Shown: positions 33,654 to 44,963 of the stretch, piece by piece
Position numbering within the stretch: position 1 is the stretch's first letter
Layout: each line of letters opens with the position of its first letter
Source of the DNA: Galeopsis tetrahit
Lineage: Eukaryota; Streptophyta; Magnoliopsida; Lamiales; Lamiaceae
Length of the DNA stretch: 64,000 nucleotides
Direction: 5' to 3'
NCBI GenBank assembly: GCA_963675135.1
Contig: OY776131.1
Span: 34,061,381-34,125,380, forward strand
The notes under the pieces: model-generated
The model's database searches: none
Told to the model about the DNA's origin: nothing
Seen by the model: the letters and a program-made list of their open reading frames with translations, nothing else
Position numbers and translations under genes: made by a program

Positions 33654-33668
33654 CATTTAAACTAACTA

Positions 33669-34020
33669 GATTTTCAACCATACTATCAATGTCTTTAAAT
33701 ATAATTTGTTTGTTTACAATTTTATTTTAATATTAACTCATTTGAGCAAAAATCTGTCTTTCTCCTCTTTTATTTTTACCATCTATAAAAAAAAATGTGC
33801 AATGCATGTGTCTCATGTCTTATTTTAATCTTTTTATAGTCATTAAAACTCTCTCCTAAATAAGTTGTGTTTGTATTTTATGCGCACTAACACAAAATAC
33901 TAATACCCGTTTTTTTATGATGTATCATATAGTAAGATACATTTGAACATTTCTGATTGAGAGATACATATTTCTCCTCACTCAAACCTAATGGTCAATA
34001 GTTCTATGTTTTGGCCACTC
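33669..34020. other. AT-rich spacer
   Basis: No gene recognised. Ends with the AACATGGC target copy of the next MITE (34021-34028). Confidence 0.5.
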
Positions 34021-34028
34021 AACATGGC

Positions 34029-34693
34029 CAAGGGCGGACCTATGTTATGGCTGGGACGGGCTGTAGCCCGCCCAGCCATCTAAATTTCTCTTTTTTTATA
34101 TTTTTTTATCATATGTATATTTAATAATAAAATAAAAAATTGGCCATCTAATAATTCCTTGCTTAAAAATAGGAATGAAGTTGACTTATATTTATCCACT
34201 TTGCTTATATTTATCAACTGCAACCTATAAACATTAAATCAAATAACAAATTTAAAATAATTTTTAAAATTTTATACACTGTTAGTTGGTGAGGTCCATA
34301 AATTATAAGATAAAAATATTAAATTCTATAAACTAATTAAATTAAAAGGTAATAGGGTATATTTGTTTTGAGAATTTTGATATAAAGTTAAATTAATCAC
34401 TTAAATTCCAAAATCAATATATACTATTATAAATATTAAAACTTACAATTCACTCGATTTTATAGGTATCTATATATGGTTGATAGATATTTATAGAGTT
34501 AATTTTTATAGAATTTATAAGTATTTATATAATATGTTTTTAAAATTCGGATTCTAGAATTTCAGAGTAAAATCGGTGTTAAATTTTAAAATCTCAAATT
34601 CGAAAACAAATATAACCTTCAAATTTTAATAAAAGTGTAAGCATTTTTTTTTAGCCTAGTCCACCCTATTTTAGAGTTCTGGTTCCGCCCTTG
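34029..34693. mobile_element. hAT-type MITE
   Basis: Inverted ends CAAGGGCGGACC and GGTTCCGCCCTTG, flanked by an exact 8-bp duplication AACATGGC (34021-34028 and 34694-34701), the hAT signature. 665 bases, AT-rich core, no transposase. It is a different family from 60234-60972. Confidence 0.9.
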
Positions 34694-34701
34694 AACATGG
34701 C

Positions 34702-35613
34702 AAAGAAAATGTTTACATTCTATGTAATTAAAAATAAAGAGACGTACTACTATCTTTACAAAAGTGAAAGCATAAGCCTTATCACTGTTTGAATACATAA
34801 TGAAAAAAATAACAACCATTTATTGAGTTTTAAATGTGACTTTTCATTTTCTTGTAATTAATAATAAGACATGTACGTAACCAAAACTTTATGGGGGAAG
34901 TGCAGTGGTTAGAGATTATTGTCCTAATAATTAAGTTTAATTAAATTATTAAATGTTAATAAACTGAAAATGTAACGGGTACACTCATTTTAGCAATTAT
35001 AATAAGATCATTATAAGCTCATTAACTAAATTTCAGTTTCAGAATTAATGGTAGAAATTGTTCAAATTGTTATGTGGTGAATGGAGAAACTATCTAAAAT
35101 GTTGTGTCGAACTTTGGAGAGCACTCATCATCCTTTTATATATATAAATATAAATTTCTCGTTAGAAAAATATAGAATTGACTGTTTTACCCCTCATTTT
35201 GATGAATCATAAAGTAAAAATACATTTTTAGGACAAATTCTTCCATGTAATTGAGTATATAGATACACTTGAATTTTAATATTCAATTTACCCAATTTAA
35301 TATGTGATTCAACACTTTGACTCAATTTATTGGAGTTCAATTCAATAACGGAGCCATGAATTTTGGGTTGAGGGGTCGATTAACATTTCTGTAAACAGAT
35401 AACAGATAAAAATAAATGTAACTCGACGTAACAATATACTTTATTTGTCTAGATAAAGTGTTCTTGTTTTTCTATGGACTGCCCGTATAAAATGTGCATA
35501 TTTTTTTTTCTTGAAAAATATATTCCACCACACTACTTTTACCGGGGATGAAGAGAGTAGTATATTTTATTTTCTACTTTATCAATTTTATAACTTTATT
35601 TATAAATAAATAA
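34702..35613. other. AT-rich spacer
   Basis: No gene. A motif ACACTTGAATTTTAATATTCAATTT near 35268 recurs with few changes near 36348, suggesting an unrecognised repeat. Confidence 0.45.
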
Positions 35614-35908
35614 TACTCCCTCCGTCCAATTTCATTATTCTCATTTTCCTTTTTTGGTTGTCTAATTTTATTATGCACATACCCTTTTTGGAAACAATAC
35701 TATTCATACTACTTTATCTCCACCCTCCTACCATCACTTATTTACCCACTTTGTCATTTACTTTATTCATAAACAATCATTTATTTACAAATGGACCCCA
35801 CAATACTCCATCATACCCCCAACTTATCTACTTTATGAATAAACTAATCAATATTCATTCAAACCCGTGTCCGGAGAAGTGGGCATAATAAAATTGGACG
35901 AGGGATTA
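35614..35908. mobile_element. Stowaway-like MITE, complete
   Basis: Left end TACTCCCTCCGTCCAATTT and right end AATTGGACGAGGGATTA are inverted repeats flanked by TA. About 295 bases. The open frame inside has no family features. Confidence 0.85.
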
Positions 35909-36452
35909 TTTTTTAAAATTTGTACAAAAAAGAAGTAAGTTTACATGTAAAAGAAAGAGAATAATATTTATCAAATATACTTAATTATAAATTTATTAAT
36001 AATCTCATATTATTAATTTGGGGTGCATCAATCGGTAGTGGACAGGCCTCCTGGAGGTGCAAATAGTCGGTCCCATAAAATAAACACTAGGGCCCAATAT
36101 ACTTAGCTGGGCCAAATTTTCCCAAACATTGAAACTACTCTATATAGCAAGGACATTAGTAAAAAATAAAAATTGGGTGGGGCCTCCCTTAGTTTTCCAG
36201 GCTGAATTTCAATTATACAAGTGTAACCAATTGAATCCAATTTTTTAGCTTAATGTCCAAGATTTTTCACAAATTTTTACAAGACTATGGAGTAAAAAAT
36301 AATGAATATAAATTATTGACAGTCATACACTTGAGTGTATATATACATTTGAATTTTAATGTTCAATTTAATTTTTGACTTGAAACACAATTTCAATTGT
36401 ATAGGCGTAATTGCACCTAAGTATCACTCCAATTAATTAAAAAACATGTTAA
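35909..36452. other. AT-rich spacer
   Basis: No gene recognised. Ends with the first copy of the 9-bp duplication ATATGAGTA. Confidence 0.5.
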
Positions 36453-36461
36453 ATATGAGTA

Positions 36462-37603
36462 GGGTTGGGGTATATACCCCTCCAGCTTTGTTTAATACAC
36501 TCCCCCTCCACTTTTATTAATTAAATAATCATGTAAAATACCTGTTTTACCCTTTATTAAAATACACAAAGATAGATACACTCCCCTTCAATTTAAATTT
36601 AAACTAACCCTAATTCTATCACTAATCCTAACCCTACCCCCAAACGGCCGCCGCCGCAATCCACAAACGGCCGCCGCCGCCCAACAAACGACGGTCGCCG
36701 CCGCTCAACAAACGACGGTCGCTGCCGCTCAACAAACGACGGCCGCCGCCGCACCTCCGGCGGCCACAAAATAAATTTAGAAATTTTAAAAATCAGACTT
36801 TGAAAATAAAAAAAGTAAACTTTATTTTGGTCAACAAACCAGAGTCGACCAAAAAAGTAATCCGGTCAACTCTAGTTTGTCGACCAAAAGTACTCCGGTC
36901 GACTATGTGTTTCGAATGATTTTTTTTTTTTTTTTTGCCATTTTGGGCCAAAAACACTCTCATCGACGAACTATTGTCGACGAGAGGATTTTCAGGCGAC
37001 CCAAAATAGTCGAAAATAAAAAAAAACAAACAAAAAAAAACAAACTTGTGACGATTTGGGGGAGGGTTTCAACTTTCACGGCGGAGGCGGCGACGCTGGG
37101 GGAGGGGACGGAAGCGGCGATGCTAGGGGAGGGGGAAGCGCCGCCGCGCCGCTAATTAGTTGCAGAAAAAAAAATAGAAAAAATGGGGGAGGGGGAGTGC
37201 GACAGCGAGAGGAGGAGGGGGAGTGCGACGGCGAGAGGGAGGGGGTGAAGAGGGCGGTGGGGAGGAGGCGGCGCCGCCGCTTGCAGAAATTAAAAAAAAA
37301 AAAAAACCTACCTGTTTCTTCATGGCGGCGACGCTGGAGCGGGCGGCGCCGGAGGAGGTGGCTTGGGGCGGCGGTGGCTTGGAGAAACGAATGGGAAGGA
37401 GGGAATGAGGGGGAAAGGAGGATTGGGGAAGAAATGAGGAAATTAGGGTTTTATGGGGGGTGCATTTATCATACCAATTTTTAAGATAAAGGGGTATAAT
37501 AGACAATTTGGGGGGAGTACATCTATCTCAGAGGTACTTTAAGGGGAGTATATGTATCGGGGGAGTGTATCTAACAAGGCTGGAGGGGTATATACCCCAA
37601 CCC
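36462..37603. mobile_element. Mutator-like element with GC-rich core
   Basis: Terminal inverted repeats begin GGGTTGGGGTATATACCCCT and remain similar for roughly 45 bases. The flanking 9-bp duplication ATATGAGTA (36453-36461 and 37604-37612) is exact, the hallmark of Mutator-superfamily insertion. The core is strikingly GC-rich in an AT-rich region. On the left there are several copies of an AACAAACGACGG(T/C)CGC-type unit (36655-36750); on the right there are GGAGGGGGAG and GCGGCG tracts (37075-37400). The core may be captured gene sequence (Pack-MULE) that has decayed, or low-complexity expansion. Open frames inside are low-complexity Gly/Arg or Pro-rich and I do not call them genes. No MULE transposase is present. 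Confidence 0.85.
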
Positions 37604-37612
37604 ATATGAGTA

Positions 37613-38810
37613 TACTAGGAGAAAATTTTTAAAGAAAAAAAAAACATGGATAGGGCCCGTTATTTGGAGCTTTGATATTATTTGAGGCAAGCGCAATTTG
37701 GAGAAACACCCCCCTACAATGCTGGTTTGATTTTCGTGTAAAACAATTTTTCATTAAAATATTGTAAAGTAATAAAGTCGGGGTGTAACTCTTCTTTTGA
37801 CGTACAGTGTTTTTTTATTTACATTCCAGTATTCCACCCGAGAGACTCGTGATATAAGTATAGCAAACCTAAAAATAAGTTACTGTAAATATTTTAGATA
37901 TACATTTAAACTTGAAAGAATTTCATGATCAAAATTTTAAATTAAATCTTAAAACAAATACTCATTTTATTTTATAAGTGTTTTAATTTTACATTTATCT
38001 CAATTTAAAATTTTATTTAAATTATTTATATTTATATTTCTCAAATATTTTTACACATAATATATTTATATTTCTCAAATATTTTTACACATAATATTTT
38101 TAATATATATGTATACATATATTACTCTCAATCTACACATTTCAATTTTCAATCCAAAATTCAAGTCAAATCTTTATCCAAAATATTTTTCAACTTAAAT
38201 TTTGTTCTCTACCCCTATTTATAAGTTATACGGTATTTTTATTTAAATGAGACTACAAAAAATATTTTCCCTGTAAATAAAGGCTCAGACTCCTTTAAAA
38301 GTTATCTATTTATTTTTTTGCACGTTGATTAAAAAAAGTTGTCTATTTATCTTTTGCATATTGATTAAAAAACATAGTACTCCCTCCGTTCCATAAAAAA
38401 TTACGAGAAATCTTTGACACATAGTTTTAAAAAATGTGTAATAATTAGAATGTACGTTGATGGTAATTTGTAAGGTACAAATTGTGAGGACTATTTTTGA
38501 GATAGAAAAATATAAGAATGAAAAAAGATAGAGAAAAATAAAATGAGAAAAGATAGAGAAAGGTAATAAATGTTGAGAATGAGTAATGATAAAATGAGAA
38601 ACTTTCGAAGTGACGTTCTTGTTATTTTCTCTTTTACTGCATCATGTTCGATCTGGTTCTAATTTATTTTTCTGTGAGTTATATTTGTATAATTTTTCAA
38701 AATCGAAGAATTATGTTAGTTCTCTATATGAAACTATTTCAGTTTTCTTTTTAATTTATCTAGGTTATTCAAGTCACCGTAGTCTTCTAATGTTTCAAGT
38801 ATTTTCCAGC
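37613..38810. other. AT-rich spacer with a truncated MITE
   Basis: Mostly A/T tracts. A MITE left end TACTCCCTCCGTTCCATAAA starts at 38378 with family-like sequence to about 38600 but no clear right terminus. Two tandem copies of a TTTATATTTCTCAAATATTT segment occur near 38028 and 38062. No gene recognised. Confidence 0.5.
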
Positions 38811-39165
38811 ACATATGACGGTCTCGAGGGCTATGAATTTTGGGGGGGGGGGGAGTGGCGTTGGGTGAGGGTACACGATTCGATTCCGAGGGGGAGACGG
38901 TGTACCCTATGGCATAAACCAAAGGAGGGCACCCTGGAGGTAAACATCGATGCAAATTTCTTCAGCGTTGCTAGGAAGACGGGCCTGGGCATGGTGGTTA
39001 GAGATAGCAGTGGACGAAGGCGAGGCGTGCATGGGGTGTGGAGGAGCCTCAATGGGCGCTGAGTCTGAATCTTGCCAAAATAGTGGTGGAAACGGATGCA
39101 ATTAGGGTGAGGAATGCGATAGATGTTAGGCTTGGGCTTGTGCTAAAATAAAAGAAGCATGAATT

Positions 39166-39264
39166 GATTCTAACGGGCTTGGAGTGTAGGGCAAGTTTGA
39201 TCCTAACGGGCCTGGAGTGTGGAGCAAGTTTGGCTCTAATGGGCTTGGAGTGTAGGACAAGTTT
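39166..39264 (+). repeat. 33-bp U3 repeat, three copies
   Basis: Units begin at 39166, 39199 and 39232, each with TAA(C/T)GGGC(T/C)TGGAGTGT. They recur in the 3' LTR at 40451-40549. Position just before the TATA box suggests enhancer-type repeats. Confidence 0.85.
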
Positions 39265-39271
39265 GATAACT

Positions 39272-39279
39272 CTATATAA
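39272..39279 (+). promoter_or_regulatory. LTR TATA box
   Basis: CTATATAAG lies after the U3 repeats; the 3' LTR has the same site near 40557-40564. Confidence 0.7.
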
Positions 39280-39623
39280 GGAGTTCTTAGGTCTTTGTTA
39301 CAGGTGCACCAATCAATACACTTTTGTCTTGTATTTGATTCTAGTTTAAATTCCTTTCTTATATTCTCTTGAAATAGAGTCTTGTGAGAGAAAGGTGAGA
39401 GTCATTGTAGACTTGAAAGAGTGTAGGAGGGTTGAGTGTCAAAAGAGAGGGATTATGTGTGATTGTAAAAATTTATCATATAGTGATCTCTTTGGTGGGT
39501 CGTGGTTTTTCTCCGATTTTGGAGTTTTCACGTTAAATTCTTGTGTTGTTGATTGTGTTATTTCTTCATTTTATTTCTTCTTTATTTTACGTCTGCCCCT
39601 GGGGGAATTAATTTCCCAACAAG

Positions 39624-39636
39624 TGGTATCAGAGCC
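39624..39636 (+). promoter_or_regulatory. Primer binding site
   Basis: TGGTATCAGAGCC starts two bases after the 5' LTR and matches the plant initiator-Met tRNA 3' end complement used by copia elements to prime minus-strand synthesis. Confidence 0.9.
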
Positions 39637-39769
39637 CGGGTTTAGTCTCTATTTATTCTTAGTATGCTCTGTGGTTGCAGCGTAGTCTGATCTTCCACAT
39701 CAGAAAAGATTTTTTAGAGAGGTTCAGGGGGTCTCTTTTGAGACGGTTGTTTAAGGGCGGAGAAACGGT

Positions 39770-39919
39770 ATGTCAAAGACTTTGAGTGCAATGAAGTATG
39801 ACATGGAGAAATTGGATGGAAGAATCAGTTTTAGCTTGTGGCAAGTGCAAGTTAAGGATGTGCTGATACAATCTGGTGTACACAAGGTGAAGTTAATCAA
39901 GGTGGAGCGGTGGCGGTAA
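39770..39919 (+). pseudogene. Copia gag N-terminal remnant, 49 aa
   Basis: ATG to TAA: MSKTLSAMKYDMEKLDGRIS … LWQVQVKDVLIQSGVHK. The K-x-D-G-x-x-x-F-x-x-W-x-x-x-V-K-D-x-L pattern is the conserved start of Ty1/copia Gag. The frame ends where the rest of gag-pol has been deleted, leaving a short open frame that still carries the Gag start. Confidence 0.8.
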
Positions 39920-40200
39920 ATGGCTCCGAAAATGTTGCTAACGTTGTGATAGAAGATGATGTCCTCTGATTGAGGACATGAACATCCTTATGGCATGTCC
40001 AACTGCCATGAACGAGGATGTGATGACGTTAGTTGGACCACATGTGCATTGGTTTGGCAAGGATGCAAGGTGTGTGGTGAAAAATGTCGATGGCTGAAGG
40101 ACTTCTAGGAATGCCAAACGTTAGAAGTTGCACCATAAATTTCAGCCAGTATTTTTCGACATGTGCCGAAGGAAATTCTTAGAATGGGTTATTCTAAGTG

Positions 40201-40380
40201 TTCTACTCATATGGTGGAGTAGGTATTCTCTATGTTGAGAATGTTGGTTCTTTGGTTTAAGAATCATGTTTGTCGGTGAAGACAATGTAGTTCTACTCAT
40301 ATGGTGGAGTAGGTGTTCTCTGTTTTGAGAATGTTGGTTCTTTGGTTTAAGAATCATGATTGTCGGTGAAGACAATGGAG
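40201..40380 (+). repeat. 90-bp tandem duplication in the LTR element
   Basis: Copies begin TTCTACTCATATGGTGGAG at 40201 and 40291 and differ at only a few bases. Each contains an AGAATGTTGGTTCTTTGG segment. It lies between the gag remnant and the 3' LTR. Confidence 0.9.
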
Positions 40381-40408
40381 CTTTCTTTTATTTTATCAAG
40401 GTGGAGTT

Positions 40409-40907
40409 TGTTGGGCTTGGGCTTGTGCTAAAATAAAAGAAGCATGAATTGATTCTAACGGGCATGGAGTGTAGGGCAAGTTTGATCCTAACGGGCCTGA
40501 AGTGTGGAGCAAGTTTGGCTCTAATGGGCTTGGAGTGTAGGACAAGTTTAATAACTCTATATAAGGAGTCCTTAGGTCTTTGTTACAGGTGCACCAATCA
40601 ATACACTTTAGTCTTGTATTTGATTCTAGTTTAAATTCCTTTCTTATATTCTCTTGAAATAGAGTCTTGTGAGAGAAAGGTGAGAGTCATTGTAGACTTG
40701 AAAGAGTGTAGGAGGGTTGAGTGTCAAAAGAGAGGAATTTTGTGTGATTGTAAAAAAATTATCATATAGTGATCTCTTTGGTGGGTCGTGGTTTTTCTCC
40801 GATTTTGGAGTTTCCACGTTAAATTCTTGTGTTGTTGATTGTGTTATTTCTTCATTTTATTTCTTGTTTATTTTTCGTCTGCCCTTGGGGGAATTAATTT
40901 CCCAACA
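40409..40907 (+). repeat. 3' LTR
   Basis: 499 bases, TGTTGGGCTT to CCCAACA, near-identical to the 5' LTR. Confidence 0.95.
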
Positions 40908-41111
40908 ATAGAGTCGTGCAGTGAGGATGACTCAATTTTCGGTAACTATATTGTTCGCACTAAACAAATATTCCAAGTCATTCCTACTTTTGTTATTAAG
41001 TATGTTTGTCGAAATGTCAATATTGTGACACATAATTTTACTCGAGCTTCGTATAATTTTTTGAGCCCGTATAGTTGGAAAGCTTTCAAACTTTATGAAT
41101 GGCCTTCTTAG

Positions 41112-41939
41112 CTATTATCATTCTTGCGTTTAATGATGAGAGTTTTTCTTTAAAAAATAACAAGTATTTTCCAAACATTTCCAATACATATTTGACGCCA
41201 AAGTTTCTTTTATAATTTGTAAAGTTAATTTCAAAAAGAATTCGGACATAGTATTTTATTTTTTCCTCAAACTAGTTTAGCGGTAATATATAAAACTTTT
41301 ATAAATGTTCATATTCGAAGTGGGGGGAGGGGGCGTACCTGTCTCACACTCTCACTCTCACTCCTCAAGGTAACATCCTCTAATTTGCTACTTCTCAAAA
41401 CATTCATATTTTACCATATAATATTGCAATCCTCTTGTACGGTACACATAAAATTAACATCTCCATCTGTGTCACCATAGTCACTAGCACAATCACCTTC
41501 AACTGGTCGAAATCTATCTTCATGGGTGTCATTCTCAGTAACGCCAGAAACTCATTCTCTTCACTCTTCAATGTTTTGTGGATCAACCTCAATCTCATCT
41601 TTCACCCTTACTTCTACAAACACCTCAACTGTTTGTTTTTTTTTTTTTTTTTAGGATTAGAAGAGAAGAACTTGATTGAGTTTGAGAAGTGAGAAAGACG
41701 CATAAGAAGAACTTTGTTGACTTTGAGAAGCGAAGAGTATCTAATTGCAACACAATGAAAGATTGGAGTTCTAAAAAAAAATCGTAAAAGTCGTGATTAA
41801 ATTGATAATGAGACTAAAGATGGTGTATCTATTTAGAATTAACTCTTCTATATTTTAACATGTTTATTAATATATATAATATATTTAACAATAATTCAAC
41901 TTCATATATATATTTTTAGGTTAATATAAACGGTCAAAC
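41112..41939. other. Spacer, no gene recognised
   Basis: AT-rich. A T-run at about 41636-41653 and short CT-rich (CACTCTCACTCTC) stretch near 41345. The open frames here show no family features. Confidence 0.45.
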
Positions 41940-42325
41940 TTTGACTTTTTTTTCGATTTTTTTTTTTTTTTACAGAAAATTTACATTTTTCAATAATATT
42001 TTTAGCTATATAAACATACACACACTTTTCATTAATATATAACTTACACTTTTCATTAATAGGTCATACACTTTTTAGTTATAATATCATACACTTTTCA
42101 ATTATAATAACATACATTTTTCATTAATATAACATACACTTTTCAGTTATAATAACATACATTTTTCATTAAAAATAATGTTGCACTTTTCAATATAGTA
42201 ACATACAATTTTCATTAAAAAATAAAGATGCATTTTTCAATATACTAACATACACTTTTTCAAAAAAAAAAAAAAAAGTCAAAGTCCACTCAAGTACACC
42301 GTGTACTTGAGTGCACATGAGACTT
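41940..42325. repeat. Minisatellite core and terminal palindrome (MULE-like MITE family, copy 2)
   Basis: About ten degenerate units of the form ACATACACTTTTCA(G/A)TTATAAT or ACATTTTTCATTAAT, then a palindrome of two 12-base arms ACTCAAGTACAC/GTGTACTTGAGT around one base (42288-42312), then GAGACTTTGGC. It shares the end and palindrome with copy 3 (48360-48986) and the core with copy 1. A left border and target duplication were not found, so the copy may be truncated or rearranged. Confidence 0.6.
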
Positions 42326-43196
42326 TGGCAATTTATGATAAAACATAATATCAAATATAATATGATATTTTCATCTAAAAATTTATATGGATATTAATTT
42401 CTTTATAATGTGAAAATAAATTTGTAAACATGCTTTTAAGACTATTTTATTTATTTTTTAATATAAATATAATTTTTATGTGATAATTTTAAAATTTAAA
42501 ATTTATTATTTTTAAAAAAATTATAATGGGTCGCCCCAGTCCGTCCCGTGACCCGAGCGAGTCAACCCGCCCCAGACCCGAATTGAAACGAGTCAGGTCC
42601 AAATATCTAGGTACCCGACCCGATTCGACCCATTGTCATCCTTAAATATAATACTCCGTAATACAATATCATTCAATTTTAGACATTGATTTGACATAAA
42701 GTTAAATCATCTTCAATTCAAAATTTTAAAAGAAACACACATATTATTATTATTAATTAAGATTTCAAAAACACCGAATTTCAAAAACCGATTTTTGAAA
42801 CAACTCAAAATTCAACGTAAACATCAATTGTAGTGGTTAATAGAGCGAGTTGTTCATTGTTAAATATTTTTTTATTTTTTTTAATATGTTGAATGTATAT
42901 GCTACATGTTATGTCTATTTTATGTAATCAGATAGTCAGAGATTAGTTCACGGGTTCAGAACCGTAAAAGTTGTCCTCGAGATTACCTAAGTCATTAAAA
43001 AAGTTATGGAAAGGCTTGCACTGCTCTATGACAAATTACACGAGGCGGGATTAAAATATGTGATGTATTCATGTTTGTATTGATATTTTGACTATTTATT
43101 TGATATATGTGTAATGAACAGTTGGGCCCATCGAATGTGTTGCATACGCACTTATTCATTTTAATATTTCAGATTAAGATGATGGCAGAAAGAAGT
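42326..43196. other. Spacer with an hAT-like terminus
   Basis: At 42530-42650 a GC-rich stretch (GGGTCGCCCCAGTCC … CCCGACCCGATTCGACCCATTGTCATCC) resembles the right end of a hAT-type element, but no left partner was found. The rest is AT-rich without a gene. Confidence 0.45.
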
Positions 43197-43562
43197 CATT
43201 GTTTCTTAAGTGGTACCAGTTTTTATTTTTGTCGTCTAAATTTTATTAACTTTGAAATTAATTTATTATTTTTACAAATTTTAAGATTTTAGTCCTTATT
43301 ACTTGCAATCAAATGTAAATATTATGTAATTACCTGCAAATCGCTAGCTTTATCGTTTACTTGCACATCAACTCTCAAATCACATATCTTCAAATCGGGT
43401 CCTGAATTGCATTTGTACAAATCGGGCCCCTGGTGTTTACTTTTTTTTTTAGATAGTAAGTACTAAAATCTTAAAATTTATAAACATAAATGACTAATTT
43501 CAAAGTCGAAAAACTTAGAGGACAAAAATTAAAATTCACACAACTTAAGGGACAAAAAAAAT
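43197..43562. mobile_element. Long-inverted-repeat MITE (putative)
   Basis: Imperfect inverted arms of about 105 bases (43197-43306 and 43456-43562), sharing runs such as AAATTTTAAGATTTTAGT and CTTTGAAATTA, around a 150-base centre. GGGACAAAAA-type outer ends are common in plant foldback MITEs. Target duplication not resolved. Confidence 0.55.
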
Positions 43563-44684
43563 GTATTTTTCCTATCATTTAATATTATATTCTTTTTTTC
43601 CCCCAAAAAATTTGCATACCCTTAAATGAAAACATTCAACATCATCACAATATACACATATTTACTATTCATGTCATTATTTTTAGAACTCATTATACAC
43701 TCAATTCAATTACGTTATTTATTTTATATATAAAAAATTATAAAATAACCACTCAACACTCTAATAAAAAAAAACACCGTAATCTTTTAAATTATTAAAA
43801 TATTTTGGAACGCTGTTTATTCGTTAATTCTTCCACTGTTTATCAAAAAACTTTATTTCATTTTATTTTTATATTTAGTGTCTCCTCTGTGAAATTTAGT
43901 TTATATCTTTTTATTTTTATATTGTTAGCTACTTGGCGTAAAAATTAGACAGGGTAAGGATGAGAGATTTGTTACATGGATCCGTCATCAAAACTCAAAA
44001 CACAGGGCAAGGGCACGTGACAAAATATCAGAAGACAAACCCAGATTCACGACATTTCGTACACATTGCACGAGGCTTTTGCCTCTATCATCTTGTAATA
44101 ATATAAACCCCAATCAACACTGAATTCACAACCAAATCGCTTGTCCTTATCCTACTCACTTATCTCAAATTTGAACCGCTCATAAAAACATTTTCAAAAC
44201 TTATTCTTCCATCCGATCGGTAAAAACTACTCCACTTATAAATTTTGGACATAAAAATTAAAAAATATAATAGAATAAGTAATTTAATATGTGATGAAGA
44301 GAGAAAAATATAATAGAGAATAGTTTATCAAAATAAAAAGAATATATAATTTTTATTGAGACGGACCCAAAAAAAAAAAGGTCCACCAACACAGAGAAAA
44401 TGTTGAACGTTGAGTTCAGTTTTTAAAAGAAAAATAATCAATAATTTTTTTATTGTTTGAAATTTGACTTGCCATAAAAATTCGGGAGAATGATATACGT
44501 CAATTCATAGCTTTAATAATGTTGCATATAATGTTAACTTCCTCAAAAAATTGTCAAATCGCAGGACTGAATTACAACCGTACATTTTCAACATGCAATC
44601 AATTATCTTAAATTATCATCAAGAAATTATTGAAATTAAAACAAATTATTTATAGCTTTCGCTTAAATTTTTTAACAAAAATAA
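43563..44684. other. AT-rich spacer
   Basis: No gene. A possible decayed MITE with TTCTTCCATCCGATCGG near 44202 and GAGACGGACCC near 44360 was seen but is not certain. Confidence 0.45.
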
Positions 44685-44899
44685 TACTCCCTATGTCCAC
44701 CAAAAGTGTGCTCACTTTTTTTTATATATGTGATTTTAAAAAAATCATATTTTAATTATAAAGAATATATTTAATATAATGAGTAAAAAATATATTTTGT
44801 AAATATTCAAAAGTTAACTATTTAAATAGAATAAACACGTTTTTTGAAGACCAAAAAAAAAAAAAAAAATGAGCACACTTTTAGTGGATGAAGGGAGTA
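44685..44899. mobile_element. Stowaway-like MITE, complete
   Basis: Left end TACTCCCTATGTCCACCAAA and right end TTTAGTGGATGAAGGGAGTA are inverted repeats flanked by TA. Second-layer repeats GTGTGCTCAC/GAGCACAC lie just inside. 215 bases. Confidence 0.85.
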
Positions 44900-44963
44900 G
44901 TACATTTATGTTCATAGAATGTAGTTCACATTTTCTTTTTTAGTCAGTGACACTCTTTTTTAG

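Larger units (their letters stand above)
39124..39621 (+). repeat. 5' LTR
   Basis: 498 bases from TGTTAGGCTT to CCCAACA. It includes three 33-bp direct repeats in the presumed U3 (39166-39264) and a TATATAAG box. Confidence 0.95.
39124..40907 (+). mobile_element. Small non-autonomous copia-type LTR element
   Basis: Two similar LTRs (39124-39621 and 40409-40907) bracket a 787-base interior, flanked by an exact 5-bp duplication ATAGA (39119-39123 and 40908-40912). LTR borders are TGTT(A/G)GG…CCCAACA. By eye the LTRs differ at only about a dozen positions, so the insertion is relatively young. A tRNA-iMet-type primer site follows the 5' LTR, and a purine-rich CAAGGTGGAG tract precedes the 3' LTR, as in copia. 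The interior retains only a gag start and a 90-bp duplication, so enzymes must be supplied in trans. Confidence 0.95.
38811..41111 (+). pseudogene. RNase H-like (RVT_3-type) gene split by an LTR element
   Basis: The left part (38811-39123) encodes HKPKEGTLEVNIDANFF … TGLGMVVRDSSGRR, the first strands and catalytic Asp of the plant RVT_3 RNase H fold. In a shifted frame it continues as LAKIVVETDAIRVRNAID. The right part (40913-41111) continues without overlap as EDDSIFGNYIVRTKQIF … FKYVCRNVNIVTHNFTRAS analogue (VIKYVCRNVNIVTHNFTRAS here), the terminal helix with the H-x-x-x-R/A motif. Between them lies the 39124-40907 LTR element with its ATAGA duplication. A G-tract at 38839-38850, frameshifts and the insertion inactivate it. 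Such domains occur both in LINE tails and as small plant nuclear genes; no LINE RT lies upstream, so a stand-alone gene is likelier. Confidence 0.8.

Noticed and set aside
37056..37506. Gly/Arg-rich and Pro/Ser-rich frames of up to 142 residues
   Set aside because: They arise from GGAGGGGGAG and GCGGCG tracts inside the MULE-type element and have no domain features.
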